A stretch of DNA of 34,927 nt from Comamonadaceae bacterium (GCA_003599455.1 QZKF01000071.1:1-34927), one strand, 5' to 3'. Positions 7,517 to 15,771 are shown, counted from the stretch's first letter. Made by a program: numbers and translations. The notes: generated from the sequence alone by a model not told the origin.

Positions 7517-8569
7517 TCAATGCCGGTGACCGTGGTGCGCGTCGGGCACGTGCGGGTGGGCGTGCTGCAGCGGCGTGTGCACGTGGGCGTGGCTGTGGGC
7601 ACCTTCGGGCATGGGCTCGTGCGTGTGCAGGTGGTGGCCGTCGTCGTGCGTGTGGGCGTGTTCGTGCGCCAGGGCCTCGTGGGCGTGCGCGTGCTCGTGG
7701 CGCTCGGCCAGGTGCAGCCACACGCCGGCGACCATCAGCGCGCCGCCCAGCGCCATCAGCCCGCTGGCCGAGCGGTCGCCGAGCGCGAAGGCGCCGAGCG
7801 CGCCGATGAAGGGCGCGAAGGCGAACACCGAGCCGGTGCGCGCCGCGCCGAAGGCCCGTTGCGCGAGCAGGTAGAAACGCAGGCTCAGGCCGTAGCCGCT
7901 GGCGCCCACGGCCAGCAGCGCGAGCGCGGCCCAGGCGCCCGGCAGCGGCTCGCCCCACGCGAAGGCCAGCACGGTGGTGGCGCTCGCCCCCAGCAAGGCC
8001 TTGACCCAGACCACCTGGCCCGGGTCGCGCTCGGCCACGCCGCGCGAGAGCGTGTTGTCCACGCCCCAGGCTGCGGTGGCCAGCAGCACCGCGAGCAGGC
8101 CGAACAATTGCACGCGGCCGGCCAGGCCCTGCTCGACCACCAGCACCGCACCACCGGCCATCAGCAGGAGCATGGCCGCGGCCACGCGCCGGTCCAGCGT
8201 CTCGTGGTACCAGCGCCAGGCCAGCACCGCGGTGAACACCGCTTCGAGCGTGAGCATCAGCGAGGCGCTGGAGCCGCTGGTGCGCTGCAGGCCCCAGGCC
8301 AGCGCGACCGGCCCGATCACCGCGCCCATGCCGGCCATGGCGAGCAGGCGCGGCAGGTCGGTGCGGCGCAGCTGGGCCTCGCGGCTGGCGGGCCGGCGCA
8401 GCAGCAGCGCGACGGCGGCCGCGCCGATGTACAGCAGGGCCGCGGTGGAAAAGGGCCCCAGGCCTGCGCCGAAGCGCTGCACCAGGGGCGTGCTCAGACC
8501 GAACAGCGCGGCGGCGAGCAGGGCGAGCAGGCCGCCTTGCAGGGCGGGGCTGGTGGGCGGGACGGGCAT
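7517..8569 (-). CDS. EamA/DMT family permease with histidine-rich C-terminal tail
   Basis: This permease of about 350 residues has ten predicted membrane segments in two EamA repeats (ALQGGLLALLAAALFGLSTP at the start, then GVDNTLSRGVAERDP opening the second half). The family exports metabolites or drugs. After the last helix (LMVAGVWLHLAE) comes a soluble tail of about 60 residues with more than 20 histidines, mostly as His-Ala or His-X alternation. Such tails bind nickel, cobalt or zinc in other proteins. I chose ATG at 8569 because the protein then starts at a normal EamA position; an in-frame ATG at 8605 would add 12 unhelpful residues. It is divergent from chrB. A role in metal or metal-chelate efflux is only an inference. 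Confidence 0.88.
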   Translation of the reverse strand: MPVPPTSPALQGGLLALLAAALFGLSTPLVQRFGAGLGPFSTAALLYIGAAAVALLLRRPASREAQLRRTDLPRLLAMAGMGAVIGPVALAWGLQRTSGSSASLMLTLEAVFTAVLAWRWYHETLDRRVAAAMLLLMAGGAVLVVEQGLAGRVQLFGLLAVLLATAAWGVDNTLSRGVAERDPGQVVWVKALLGASATTVLAFAWGEPLPGAWAALALLAVGASGYGLSLRFYLLAQRAFGAARTGSVFAFAPFIGALGAFALGDRSASGLMALGGALMVAGVWLHLAERHEHAHAHEALAHEHAHTHDDGHHLHTHEPMPEGAHSHAHVHTPLQHAHPHVPDAHHGHRH

Positions 8570-8647
8570 GGTGGGGCCATGGTATGCCGCGACGGACCGT
8601 TGCAAAACCCGTCACCGGATAGGGTCTGTAATGGTTGATTCATGTAA

Positions 8648-8663
8648 TGTGATATATATTTCA
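8648..8663. promoter_or_regulatory. AT-rich imperfect palindrome at the chrB promoter
   Basis: TGTGATATATATTTCA matches its own reverse complement at 12 of 16 positions and ends 5 bases before the chrB start. It contains a TATATT -10-like hexamer (8655-8660). TGTAATG is repeated at 8627-8633 and 8643-8649. ChrB proteins are known chromate-responsive regulators, so this is a candidate ChrB operator overlapping the promoter. Confidence 0.45.
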
Positions 8664-8668
8664 AAATC

Positions 8669-9610
8669 ATGTTTTCGATGCTGCTCGTCACCCTGCCCAC
8701 CCAGCCCAGCGCGGTTCGGGTGCGCGTGTGGCGCGCGCTCAAGGCGCTGGGCTGTGCGGCGCTGCGCGACGGGGCCTACCTGCTGCCTGAAGCGCAGCAG
8801 GCGCTTTTCGAGCCGCTGGCCGACGAGGTGCGCGAGCACGGCGGCTCGGCCATGGTGCTGCGGCTGGAGGCAACCGACGAGGCCCAGCGCGCCGAGTTGC
8901 TGGCGCTGTTCGATCGCGGTGAGGCCTATGTGGCCTGGCGCGCCACCGCCGATGCGCTGCACGCCGAGCTGGCCACGCTGGGTGAGGCCGTGGCGCGCCG
9001 GCGCTGGCGCGGCCTGGCGCAGGCGCTGGAAGAGGTGCAGCGCACCGACTACTTTCCCGGCGAGGCGGCGCTGCAGGCGCAGGCCACGCTGGCCGATCTG
9101 CGCGACGCGCTGGATGCGCACTACTCGAAGGGCGAACCCCGGGCCCTGCCCGAGCACGGCATCGCACCGCTCGATGCGCGCCAGTTCCAGGGCAAACGCT
9201 GGGCCACCCGCGCGCGCCCCTGGGTGGACCGGCTGGCCAGCGCCTGGCTGATCGCGCGCTTCATCGACGTGCAGGCCGAGTTCGTCTGGCTCGCCGATGT
9301 GGCTCGCCTGCCGCGCGGCGCCATCGGCTTCGACTTTGATGGCGCGCGCTTCAGCCACGTGGGCGCGCGCGTGACCTTTGAAGTGCTGCTGGCCAGCTTC
9401 GGGCTGGACCGCGATCCCCGGCTGCTGCGCATCGGCGCCATGGTGCACTGCCTCGACGCCGGTGGCATCCCGGTGCCCGAGGCGGTCGGCCTGGAAGCCG
9501 TGCTGGCCGGGCTGCGCGAGATGCACGACGACGACGACCGCCTGCTGGCCGCGGCGGCGGGGGTGTTCGACGCCCTGCTGGCCACCCCCACCGAAGGAAG
9601 AAAACCATGA
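8669..9610 (+). CDS. chrB: Chromate resistance regulator ChrB
   Basis: This 313-residue protein has the full two-domain ChrB layout. The N-terminal domain (to about residue 150) has VRVWRALKALGCAALRDGAY near the start, as in known ChrB. The C-terminal domain (about 170-305) has WATRARPWVDRLASAWLI followed by FDFDGARFSHVGARVTFEV. ChrB acts as a chromate-sensing regulator of chrA and is needed for full resistance. The start is 8669 or 8678; neither has a clear ribosome binding site, and the -10-like TATATT lies only 8 bases upstream of 8669, so a leaderless mRNA is possible. The stop overlaps chrA by 4 bases. Confidence 0.92.
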   Translation: MFSMLLVTLPTQPSAVRVRVWRALKALGCAALRDGAYLLPEAQQALFEPLADEVREHGGSAMVLRLEATDEAQRAELLALFDRGEAYVAWRATADALHAELATLGEAVARRRWRGLAQALEEVQRTDYFPGEAALQAQATLADLRDALDAHYSKGEPRALPEHGIAPLDARQFQGKRWATRARPWVDRLASAWLIARFIDVQAEFVWLADVARLPRGAIGFDFDGARFSHVGARVTFEVLLASFGLDRDPRLLRIGAMVHCLDAGGIPVPEAVGLEAVLAGLREMHDDDDRLLAAAAGVFDALLATPTEGRKP

Positions 9611-10953
9611 GCACCCCATTGCCCACCGAACGGCCCGCACCCGTGAGCTTCATGGAGGCCTTCCGCTTCTGGCTCAAGCTGGGCTTCATCAGCTTCGGCG
9701 GGCCGGCCGGGCAGATCGCGATCATGCACACCGAGCTGGTCGAGCGCCGCCGCTGGATCAGCGAGAAGCGTTTCCTGCACGCGCTGAATTACTGCATGCT
9801 GCTGCCCGGCCCCGAGGCACAGCAGCTCGCCACCTACATCGGCTGGCTGATGCACCGCACCTGGGGCGGCATCGTGGCGGGCGCGCTGTTCGTGCTGCCC
9901 TCGCTGTTCATCCTGATCGGCCTGTCGTGGGTCTACATCCGCTTTGGCGACGTGCCGGTGGTGGCCGGCATCTTCTACGGCATCAAGCCGGCGGTGACCG
10001 CGCTGGTGCTGCACGCGGCGCACCGCATCGGCACGCGCGCGCTGAAGAACCGCTGGATGTGGGGCATCGCAGCGGCGGCTTTCGTGGCGATCTTCGCGTT
10101 CAACACGCCGTTCCCGGCCATCGTGCTCGCCGCCGGCCTCATCGGCCACTTCGGCGCGCGGCGCTGGCCGCAGGTGTTCGCGCTCGGTGGCGGGCATGGC
10201 ACGGCGGTGGCGGGCTATGGCCCCGCCCTGATCGACGACGACACGCCCACGCCGGTGCACGCGCGCTTTTCGAAGCGGCACCTGGCGAAGGTGCTCGCCG
10301 CCGGCCTGGGCCTGTGGCTGCTGGCCATGGCGCTGCTGCTGTGGACGCAGGGCCTGCAGGGCACGCTCACGCAGATGGGCTGGTTCTTCACCAAGGCCGC
10401 GCTGCTGACCTTCGGCGGCGCGTACGCGGTGCTGCCCTACGTGTACCAGGGCGCGGTCGAGACGCACCAGTGGCTCAGCGGTGCGCAGATGATCGACGGC
10501 CTGGCGCTGGGCGAAACCACGCCGGGCCCGCTGATCATGGTGGTGGCCTTCGTGGGCTTCGTGGGCGGCTGGGTCAAGGAAGTGATGGGTCCGGACGCGC
10601 TGTTCCTCGGCGCCGCGCTGGCCGCGACCGTGGTGACCTTCTTCACCTTCCTGCCTTCGTTCGTGTTCATCCTCGCCGGCGGCCCGGCGGTGGAGGCCAC
10701 GCACGGCCGGCTGGGCTTCACCGCGCCGCTGTCGGCCATCACGGCGGCCGTGGTCGGCGTGATCCTCAACCTGGCGCTCTTCTTCGCGTACCACGTGCTG
10801 TGGCCGCAGGGTTTCGACGGCGCTTTCGACACCGGCTCGGCGGTGATCGCCGTGGCGGCGGCGCTGGCGCTGTTCCGTTTCAAGCTGGGTGTGTTGCCCT
10901 TGCTCGGTGCCTGCGCGGCCGCCGGGCTGGTGGTGTCTCTGTGGCTGCGCTGA
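9607..10953 (+). CDS. chrA: Chromate efflux transporter ChrA
   Basis: ChrA is a 448-residue inner-membrane protein of the long-chain CHR family with two homologous halves. Each half begins with the family motif FxxxxxFGGP or a close form: FISFGGPAGQIA with AIMHTELVERRRWI in the first half, and LLTFGGAYAVLPYVYQGAV in the second. The segments LLPGPEAQQLATYIGW and GLALGETTPGPLIMVVAFVG are the paired PGPxxxQ and TPGP motifs. The protein exports chromate from the cytoplasm. Its start overlaps chrB (ATGA), so the sensor and pump are translated together. The next gene begins 10 bases after the stop. Confidence 0.96.
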   Translation: MSTPLPTERPAPVSFMEAFRFWLKLGFISFGGPAGQIAIMHTELVERRRWISEKRFLHALNYCMLLPGPEAQQLATYIGWLMHRTWGGIVAGALFVLPSLFILIGLSWVYIRFGDVPVVAGIFYGIKPAVTALVLHAAHRIGTRALKNRWMWGIAAAAFVAIFAFNTPFPAIVLAAGLIGHFGARRWPQVFALGGGHGTAVAGYGPALIDDDTPTPVHARFSKRHLAKVLAAGLGLWLLAMALLLWTQGLQGTLTQMGWFFTKAALLTFGGAYAVLPYVYQGAVETHQWLSGAQMIDGLALGETTPGPLIMVVAFVGFVGGWVKEVMGPDALFLGAALAATVVTFFTFLPSFVFILAGGPAVEATHGRLGFTAPLSAITAAVVGVILNLALFFAYHVLWPQGFDGAFDTGSAVIAVAAALALFRFKLGVLPLLGACAAAGLVVSLWLR

Positions 10954-10963
10954 TCGGAACACC

Positions 10964-11662
10964 ATGAACCTGAATGCCTTGCCGATTGCCTCTGGCGTCA
11001 TGCCGCTGCACGAGCTCCACCTCGGCAGCCTGGGCGGCGACGGCCAGACCATGGAGCCCGCGATGCGGCTCGCGCTCGAGGCGAACTTTGGCGGCTTCGA
11101 GCGCTGGCGGGAAGACCTTGTGGCCCTGGCCGCTGCGCCGGGCGGCGGCGCGCGCTGGGTGCTGCTGGTTTATCTGCCGCGCGAGGGGCGGCTGAAAAAC
11201 CTGGGCGCGGCCGATGACGCCGCCGTGCCGGAGGGTGGCGTGCCGCTGCTGGCGCTGGACCGCCACGCACCGGCTGGTGCCGGGCTGGACCGCATCGACT
11301 GGGCCGGCGTGTACGCGCGCTACCAGGCGGCGGTGCATGCCGCGAGCGAGCCCTTCGGCTGTGGCCACGCCGACGTGTCGGGCGCGCTGGTGCTCGACGT
11401 GCGCCGGGCCGGCGTGTTCGCGCAGGCCACGCAGATGATGGCGGGCGCGCGCTGGCACGACCCCGCTGCCGTGGGGCAATGGGCCGCCGACCTGCCCAGG
11501 GACCAGCCCGTGGTGGTGTATTGCGTCTATGGCCACGAAGTGGGCCGCGCCACCGCGCTGCGCCTGCGCGCGGCCGGGGTGGATGCGCGCTACCTGCACG
11601 GTGGCCTCGACGGCTGGCAAGTCGCGGGGCAGGCCCTGGTGACCAAGGGAGACGCAGCATGA
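10964..11662 (+). CDS. Fe/Mn superoxide dismutase-like domain fused to rhodanese (ChrC-like)
   Basis: This 232-residue fusion is inferred from two recognisable parts. Residues 15-125 resemble the C-terminal domain of Fe/Mn superoxide dismutase (LGGDG, NFGGFERWREDL, PLLALD, then a closing VYARYQAAV). Residues 135-225 are a rhodanese domain with LVLDVRRAGVF, an active-site loop from Cys187 (YCVYGHEVGRATA) and LHGGLDGWQ. The SOD part lacks the N-terminal hairpin histidines. The usual DxWEHAY ligand motif is reduced to Asp99 followed by RHAPA, so metal binding looks lost. Known chr operons often hold an SOD gene (chrC). The role may be handling oxidative or sulfur stress during chromate exposure. 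The start at 10964 is chosen by homology; a longer frame upstream overlaps chrA. It overlaps the next gene by ATGA. Confidence 0.85.
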   Translation: MNLNALPIASGVMPLHELHLGSLGGDGQTMEPAMRLALEANFGGFERWREDLVALAAAPGGGARWVLLVYLPREGRLKNLGAADDAAVPEGGVPLLALDRHAPAGAGLDRIDWAGVYARYQAAVHAASEPFGCGHADVSGALVLDVRRAGVFAQATQMMAGARWHDPAAVGQWAADLPRDQPVVVYCVYGHEVGRATALRLRAAGVDARYLHGGLDGWQVAGQALVTKGDAA

Positions 11663-12114
11663 AATGGGTCACCCGCGAACGCCCCAAGATCGACCGCATT
11701 GCCTGCCCCTGGCTGATCCAGCGCTTCATCGACCCGGCGGCCGAATTCCTCTACGTGCCGGCCGGTGATGTGCTGCGCGTGGCCGCTGCAACGGGCGCCA
11801 CGCCCTACGACATCCCGGGCGTGGCGATGAGCCATGTCGGCGATCTGTGCAGTTTCGACGCCTTCCTGGCGAAGCACCGGCTGGACGACCCGGCGCTGGT
11901 CCGGCTGGCCGCCATCGTGCGCGGCGCGGACACCTCGCGGCCCGATCTCACGCCGCAGTCGGCCGGCCTGTACGCGATCTCGCTGGGCCTGTCGCGGGTG
12001 TTCGCGGACGACCACGAGATGCTGCGCCACGGCATGGTGGTGTACGACGCGCTCTACGCCTGGTGCCGCGATGCCCAGCACGAAACCCACGCCTGGCCGC
12101 CGGTCATGCCATGA
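11659..12114 (+). CDS. Stand-alone ChrB C-terminal domain protein
   Basis: The 151-residue product corresponds to the C-terminal half of ChrB only. MKWVTRERPKIDRIACPWLI matches the WATRARPWVDRLASAWLI of the full ChrB at 8669, and MSHVGDLCSFDAFLAKH matches its FSHVGARVTFEVLLASF. Two more shared blocks follow (LAAIVRGAD and the final acidic helix with DDHEMLRHG). The DNA-binding N-terminal domain is absent, so it cannot be a regulator of the same kind. Such single-domain proteins are often annotated as chromate resistance protein. It starts within the stop of the SOD-rhodanese gene (ATGA) and is followed after 10 bases by a metallo-hydrolase. Confidence 0.9.
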   Translation: MKWVTRERPKIDRIACPWLIQRFIDPAAEFLYVPAGDVLRVAAATGATPYDIPGVAMSHVGDLCSFDAFLAKHRLDDPALVRLAAIVRGADTSRPDLTPQSAGLYAISLGLSRVFADDHEMLRHGMVVYDALYAWCRDAQHETHAWPPVMP

Positions 12115-12124
12115 ATCCGACCCC

Positions 12125-13045
12125 ATGAACACAAAAAACTGGCTGGGCGCTCTGGCGCTGTGCAGCGTGACCCTGTGCCACGCGCTGGAGGTGAAGTTCG
12201 AGCCCGTCGCGCCGGGCGTGTACGCCCACATCGGCGATCTCGGCGGCCGCAGCGCCGACAACGAGGGGCTGAACGCCAACATCGGGCTCGTGCTCACGCC
12301 GCAGGGCGCGGTGCTGATCGACAGCGGCGCGACGTTCCAGAGCGCGCGCCGCATCCATGAGGCGGTGCGCGCGGTGACGGCGCAGCCGGTGCGCTGGGTC
12401 ATCAACACCGGCGGGCAGGACCACCGCTGGCTGGGCAACGGCTACTTTGCCGCGCAGGGCGCCGAGGTGATCGCGCATGCCAACGCCGCGCCCGACATGC
12501 GCTCGCGCGGTGGTGACCAGCTCGCCGCCTTGCGCGGCACGCTGGGCGACAAGGCTGCCGGCACGGTGCCCACGCTGGCCACCCGCTGGATCGATGCGAA
12601 CGACAGCCGCATCGAGCTTGGGGGCGTGGTGTTCGAGCTGCGGCACCGCGGCGGTGGTCACACCCCGGGCGACATGATGGTGTGGCTGCCGCAGACTCAG
12701 GTGCTGTTCACCGGCGACATCGTCTATGTGCAGCGGCTGCTGGGGGTGCTGCCGGTGAGCCACACACGGCGCTGGCTGGAGGCGTTCGCCGTGATCGAGG
12801 CGCTGGCGCCGGCGCGCATCGTGCCGGGCCATGGCCGCGTGACCGACCTGCCCGCGGCGCAGGCCCACACGCGGGACTACCTGAGGGCGCTTCGCGCCCA
12901 CATGGCGCAGGCGGTGAACCGCGGTGACGACATCAGCGCGGCGATCCGGGGTTTCGACGGCCGACCCTTCGAACACCTGCTCAACGCGGCGGAGCTCATG
13001 CCCGGCAACGCCAGTCGCACCTACCTCGAGATCGAGCGCGAGTGA
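12125..13045 (+). CDS. Secreted metallo-beta-lactamase-fold protein with altered metal site
   Basis: This 306-residue protein has a short signal peptide (cleaved near CHA-LEV, residue 20) and an MBL fold. Motif 2, normally HxHxDH, reads TGGQDH (residues 95-100), so the first two histidines are missing. The other ligands remain: His179 in GGGHTPGD, Asp198 in FTGDIV and His236 in VPGHG. SoxH-like and quinoprotein-associated periplasmic MBL proteins resemble it in general form. It is the last gene of the chr cluster on this strand and faces a HupE-type gene convergently with 16 bases between. Its role in metal handling is unknown; with the altered site it may bind one metal or none. Confidence 0.85.
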   Translation: MNTKNWLGALALCSVTLCHALEVKFEPVAPGVYAHIGDLGGRSADNEGLNANIGLVLTPQGAVLIDSGATFQSARRIHEAVRAVTAQPVRWVINTGGQDHRWLGNGYFAAQGAEVIAHANAAPDMRSRGGDQLAALRGTLGDKAAGTVPTLATRWIDANDSRIELGGVVFELRHRGGGHTPGDMMVWLPQTQVLFTGDIVYVQRLLGVLPVSHTRRWLEAFAVIEALAPARIVPGHGRVTDLPAAQAHTRDYLRALRAHMAQAVNRGDDISAAIRGFDGRPFEHLLNAAELMPGNASRTYLEIERE

Positions 13046-13061
13046 GCGCGCGCGCGGGTGC

Positions 13062-14213
13062 TCAGCCGGCCAGCCGATCCACCAGCCACAGCGTGCCCAG
13101 GACGGCGATCGCGAGCGACCCGCCGGTCACCACCACCCAGCGGTAGAACGCGGTGTGGCGCAGCAACCAGGCCAGCGGGAAGAAGGCCAGCACGATGGCC
13201 AGCTGGCCGAGTTCGACGCCGACGTTGAAGCCGCCCAGCGCGAGCGCGAGCTGCCCGGCGGGCAGGCTCAGGTCGAGCAGCACGCTGGCGAAGCCGAAGC
13301 CATGGATCAGGCCGAACGCGAAGGCCAGCCGCCAGCGCCGCAACGAGAACCAGCCGAGCAGGTTGTTCAGCGCGGCCAGGATCACCGAGAGCGCGATGAC
13401 GGGTTCGACCACGCCCGGCGGCGGGGTCACCCACTGCAGGATGGCGGCGACCAGCGTGATGGAGTGCGCCACGGTGAAGGCGGTGACCACGGCGAACACG
13501 TCGATGCAGGCGCTGCGCAGGCTGTCCACCGCCGCCCATTCGGTGACGCGCCGGCGCGACTGCACGAGCGGCGCGAGCACCAGCAGGCTCAGCAGGAACA
13601 GGATGTGGTCGATGCCGATCCAGATGTGCCACACGCCTTCGGCCACGTAGCGCTGGAACACCGACCAGCCAGACACCTCGCCCTGCAGCAGCGGCGCCTC
13701 GGGCTGGTCGGGGCTCAGGATGGCGCTGCTTTGCGCGCCGGGGATGTCCACCTTGAGCAGGCCGCGGTGCAGGTTGTCCTGCGAGAAGAGGAGGTCGTAG
13801 CGCAGGCGCAGGCGCTGGCCGTTCACATCCTGCGGGTCCGGGCAGGCGATGGTCCATTCGGCGCTGAGGTAGTAGCCGTCGGCATGCTGGCTGGCGAGCA
13901 CGTCGATCGGCCGCAGCGCGCAGGCCTGGGTGGCGCCGCGCACCGCCAGGCCCTGTTGCAGCCAGGTCTGCAGCTCCCCGGTGCGGGCCGCGGTTTCGCC
14001 CCAGCTCACCTGGCCATCGCGGTTCTGGTCCAGGTCGAAGATGAGGTCGAGGTCGCGCAGGTGGATGTCGGCGCGCAGCACCAGGTCGGCGTTGCGTTGC
14101 GTGAGGCTGAGGTAGCTGTTGCTGCTGGAATGGGCCCATGCGCTGGCGGTCGCCGAAGCCAGGACAGCGCACAGGGCCACGCGCCCGGCCAGTTGTCGGA
14201 GAGATCGGAACAA
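13062..14213 (-). CDS. HupE/UreJ family membrane protein with EF-hand loop
   Basis: This 383-residue protein has a signal peptide ending AWA-HSS (residue 27). A periplasmic domain of about 170 residues follows, then a C-terminal membrane domain of about seven helices with HupE/UreJ hallmarks (GIDHILFLLSLLVLAPLV, AHSITLVAA, GLIHGFGFA, GFNVGVELGQ). HupE/UreJ proteins take part in nickel or cobalt uptake. The periplasmic part contains a canonical EF-hand loop at residues 62-73 (Asp62, Asn64, Asp66, Gly67, Glu73), suggesting calcium binding. It is followed upstream on the same strand by a TPR protein (gap 9 bases), a pair seen in many proteobacteria. The metal carried is unknown. Confidence 0.87.
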   Translation of the reverse strand: MFRSLRQLAGRVALCAVLASATASAWAHSSSNSYLSLTQRNADLVLRADIHLRDLDLIFDLDQNRDGQVSWGETAARTGELQTWLQQGLAVRGATQACALRPIDVLASQHADGYYLSAEWTIACPDPQDVNGQRLRLRYDLLFSQDNLHRGLLKVDIPGAQSSAILSPDQPEAPLLQGEVSGWSVFQRYVAEGVWHIWIGIDHILFLLSLLVLAPLVQSRRRVTEWAAVDSLRSACIDVFAVVTAFTVAHSITLVAAILQWVTPPPGVVEPVIALSVILAALNNLLGWFSLRRWRLAFAFGLIHGFGFASVLLDLSLPAGQLALALGGFNVGVELGQLAIVLAFFPLAWLLRHTAFYRWVVVTGGSLAIAVLGTLWLVDRLAG

Positions 14214-14222
14214 ACGGAACTC

Positions 14223-15473
14223 CTAGGCTTTACCCAGGCGGGCCTGGAGTTGTTGTGCCAGCGGCTGCAGCACGGCGTCGGTGTAGCCGGTGCGGGCCAT
14301 CCAGTCCAGCACCGGCGCGGCCATTTTGGGCTGGTTCAGGCGCAGCGCGGCTTCGACCAGCAGCACGGCGTCCTGCGGTTCGTTCTGGGTGGTCCAGTTC
14401 TCGGCGGCCAGCTTCAGCCCTTCGGCCGGGTCGGCGCCATAGCGGATCAGGTAGACCAGGGTCGGCCGCTCGATCAGGCTTTCGCGGCGCAGCGCCTGGT
14501 TGCGCATGCGGCTGTCGAACTGGTCGGCCAGCCGCTGCGTCTCGCCGTCCTTCAGGCCGCGGCTGGCCAGCAGCCACTGCACCAGCAGGGCGTCCGTCGG
14601 CGAGCTGGAAGCCGCGACCCGCCGGGCCCTGGCGTACTGGCCTTGCTGGTTCAGCAGCTCGGCGAGCGAGAGCCGCACCAGGTGCGAATCGGGTCGGGCC
14701 TTCAGGTGCTGCTCCCACACGGCGATGGCCTCGTCGTAACGGCCCGTGGCGCGGTAGGCCTCGCCCTGGTGGTAGCGCAGCCAGTCCTGCGTGAGCGCAC
14801 CCTGGTAGCCGGGCAGGGCCACCAGCCGGTTGAATTCGGGAATCGCCTGCGCGGCCTGGCCGCTGCGCACCATCAGCGTGGCGACGCAGGCCTGGGCTTC
14901 GTCGTGGCCGAAACGCTGGCGGATGTCCTGGCAGTCGGCGCGGGCCGCGTCCATCTGCGCCGTGAGCAAGTGCAGCGAGAAGCGCCACGACCAGAACTCG
15001 GCGCGCGACGGGTCGAGCCGGATGGCCGCGGCGAGGTCGTCCAGGCCACCGGGGAAATCGTGAAAGCCCTGTTTGACCAGCGCGCGCAGGAAGTGGCCCT
15101 CGGCCGGCAGCGTGGCCGCGCTCCACCAGGGTTGCAGCGCGGCCTTGGCCGAGCCATACCAGCGCAGATCGCCTTCGGTGAGACCGAGCAGAAACACCGC
15201 GCGGGCGTAGCGCAGCGAGGCGTCGAGGTCGTTGCGGTTCTGGCGCCAGGCGCGCTCGACCTCGCGCAGCGAATCGGCCTGCTGGCCCTGCGCATGGACC
15301 GAGGCCGGCAGCACGATCTGGTCGGCCGGCGGGCTGAAGCGCACCTGCGCGAAAGCGCCCGTGGATGAGGCGGCTACTGCGATCAGGAGACCCTTGCAAC
15401 AGGGTTTCCACCTGAATCCGGTGAAGACCTTATGGACACACATGGGTACAACTTCTGACGGGTATTTTTTCAT
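14223..15473 (-). CDS. Secreted TPR-repeat protein
   Basis: This protein of about 416 residues has a hydrophobic signal region ([18 protein letters not shown], cleavage before QVRF) and then mostly helical repeats with TPR-like spacing. Examples are [39 protein letters not shown] and [13 protein letters not shown]. It should lie in the periplasm or as a secreted scaffold. The start is chosen at 15473 because AAGGA lies 11 bases upstream; ATG at 15443 is the main alternative and places the signal peptide more normally. It is immediately before the HupE-like gene (9 bases), so the pair is probably one operon. No enzymatic motif is seen. Confidence 0.8.
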   Translation of the reverse strand: MKKYPSEVVPMCVHKVFTGFRWKPCCKGLLIAVAASSTGAFAQVRFSPPADQIVLPASVHAQGQQADSLREVERAWRQNRNDLDASLRYARAVFLLGLTEGDLRWYGSAKAALQPWWSAATLPAEGHFLRALVKQGFHDFPGGLDDLAAAIRLDPSRAEFWSWRFSLHLLTAQMDAARADCQDIRQRFGHDEAQACVATLMVRSGQAAQAIPEFNRLVALPGYQGALTQDWLRYHQGEAYRATGRYDEAIAVWEQHLKARPDSHLVRLSLAELLNQQGQYARARRVAASSSPTDALLVQWLLASRGLKDGETQRLADQFDSRMRNQALRRESLIERPTLVYLIRYGADPAEGLKLAAENWTTQNEPQDAVLLVEAALRLNQPKMAAPVLDWMARTGYTDAVLQPLAQQLQARLGKA

Positions 15474-15559
15474 GCAAAACGATATCCTTGCCGCCGACCC
15501 AGTGGACGTTTCTCCATTGTGTGTCGTGCCCTGTAGTCTCTGCATCCCAAAGGTGATTT

Positions 15560-15715
15560 ATGAAAACTTTGATCTCTGCCATCGTGTCCGCATTCGTCCT
15601 GTTGTCGGCCCCCGCCTTCGCAGCCAGCCACGCTGGCGGCAAGATGGATGACAAGAAGGTGGATTGCACCAAGAAGGAAAACGAAGCCCACGCGGATTGC
15701 AAGAAGAAGATGTGA
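15560..15715 (+). CDS. 51-residue secreted lysine-rich peptide
   Basis: This short gene encodes [20 protein letters not shown] followed by [13 protein letters not shown], then a short lysine- and acid-rich end with two cysteines (VDCTKK and HADCKKKM). The first 21 residues form a clear Sec signal peptide (APAFA cleavage), so the mature peptide has about 29 residues. AAAGGTG lies 6 bases before the ATG as the ribosome binding site. A strong terminator follows 22 bases after the stop. These features show a real gene. I do not recognise a family; many Burkholderiales make similar small Lys-rich secreted proteins of unknown role. The two cysteines could form a disulfide or bind metal. Confidence 0.75.
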   Translation: MKTLISAIVSAFVLLSAPAFAASHAGGKMDDKKVDCTKKENEAHADCKKKM

Positions 15716-15731
15716 TTCGTCACACGGTTTG

Positions 15732-15762
15732 AAAAAAGGCCCACGTCGTGGGCCTTTTTTTC
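15732..15762. terminator. Bidirectional intrinsic terminator
   Basis: GGCCCAC-GTC-GTGGGCC (15738-15754) is a perfect 7-bp stem, preceded by six A (15732-15737) and followed by eight T (15755-15762). It can therefore end transcription of the small secreted-peptide gene (+) and of the acyl-CoA synthetase (-), whose stop is at 15772. Confidence 0.92.
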
Positions 15763-15771
15763 GTCGGCGCT

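Noticed and set aside
6485..8638. Plus-strand frame of 717 codons across lysE and eamA
   Set aside because: Composition is Arg/Gly/Gln-rich without any domain; the minus strand carries normal membrane proteins.
12924..15368. Plus-strand frame of 814 codons
   Set aside because: It is the shadow of the HupE-like and TPR genes, which have signal peptides and motifs.
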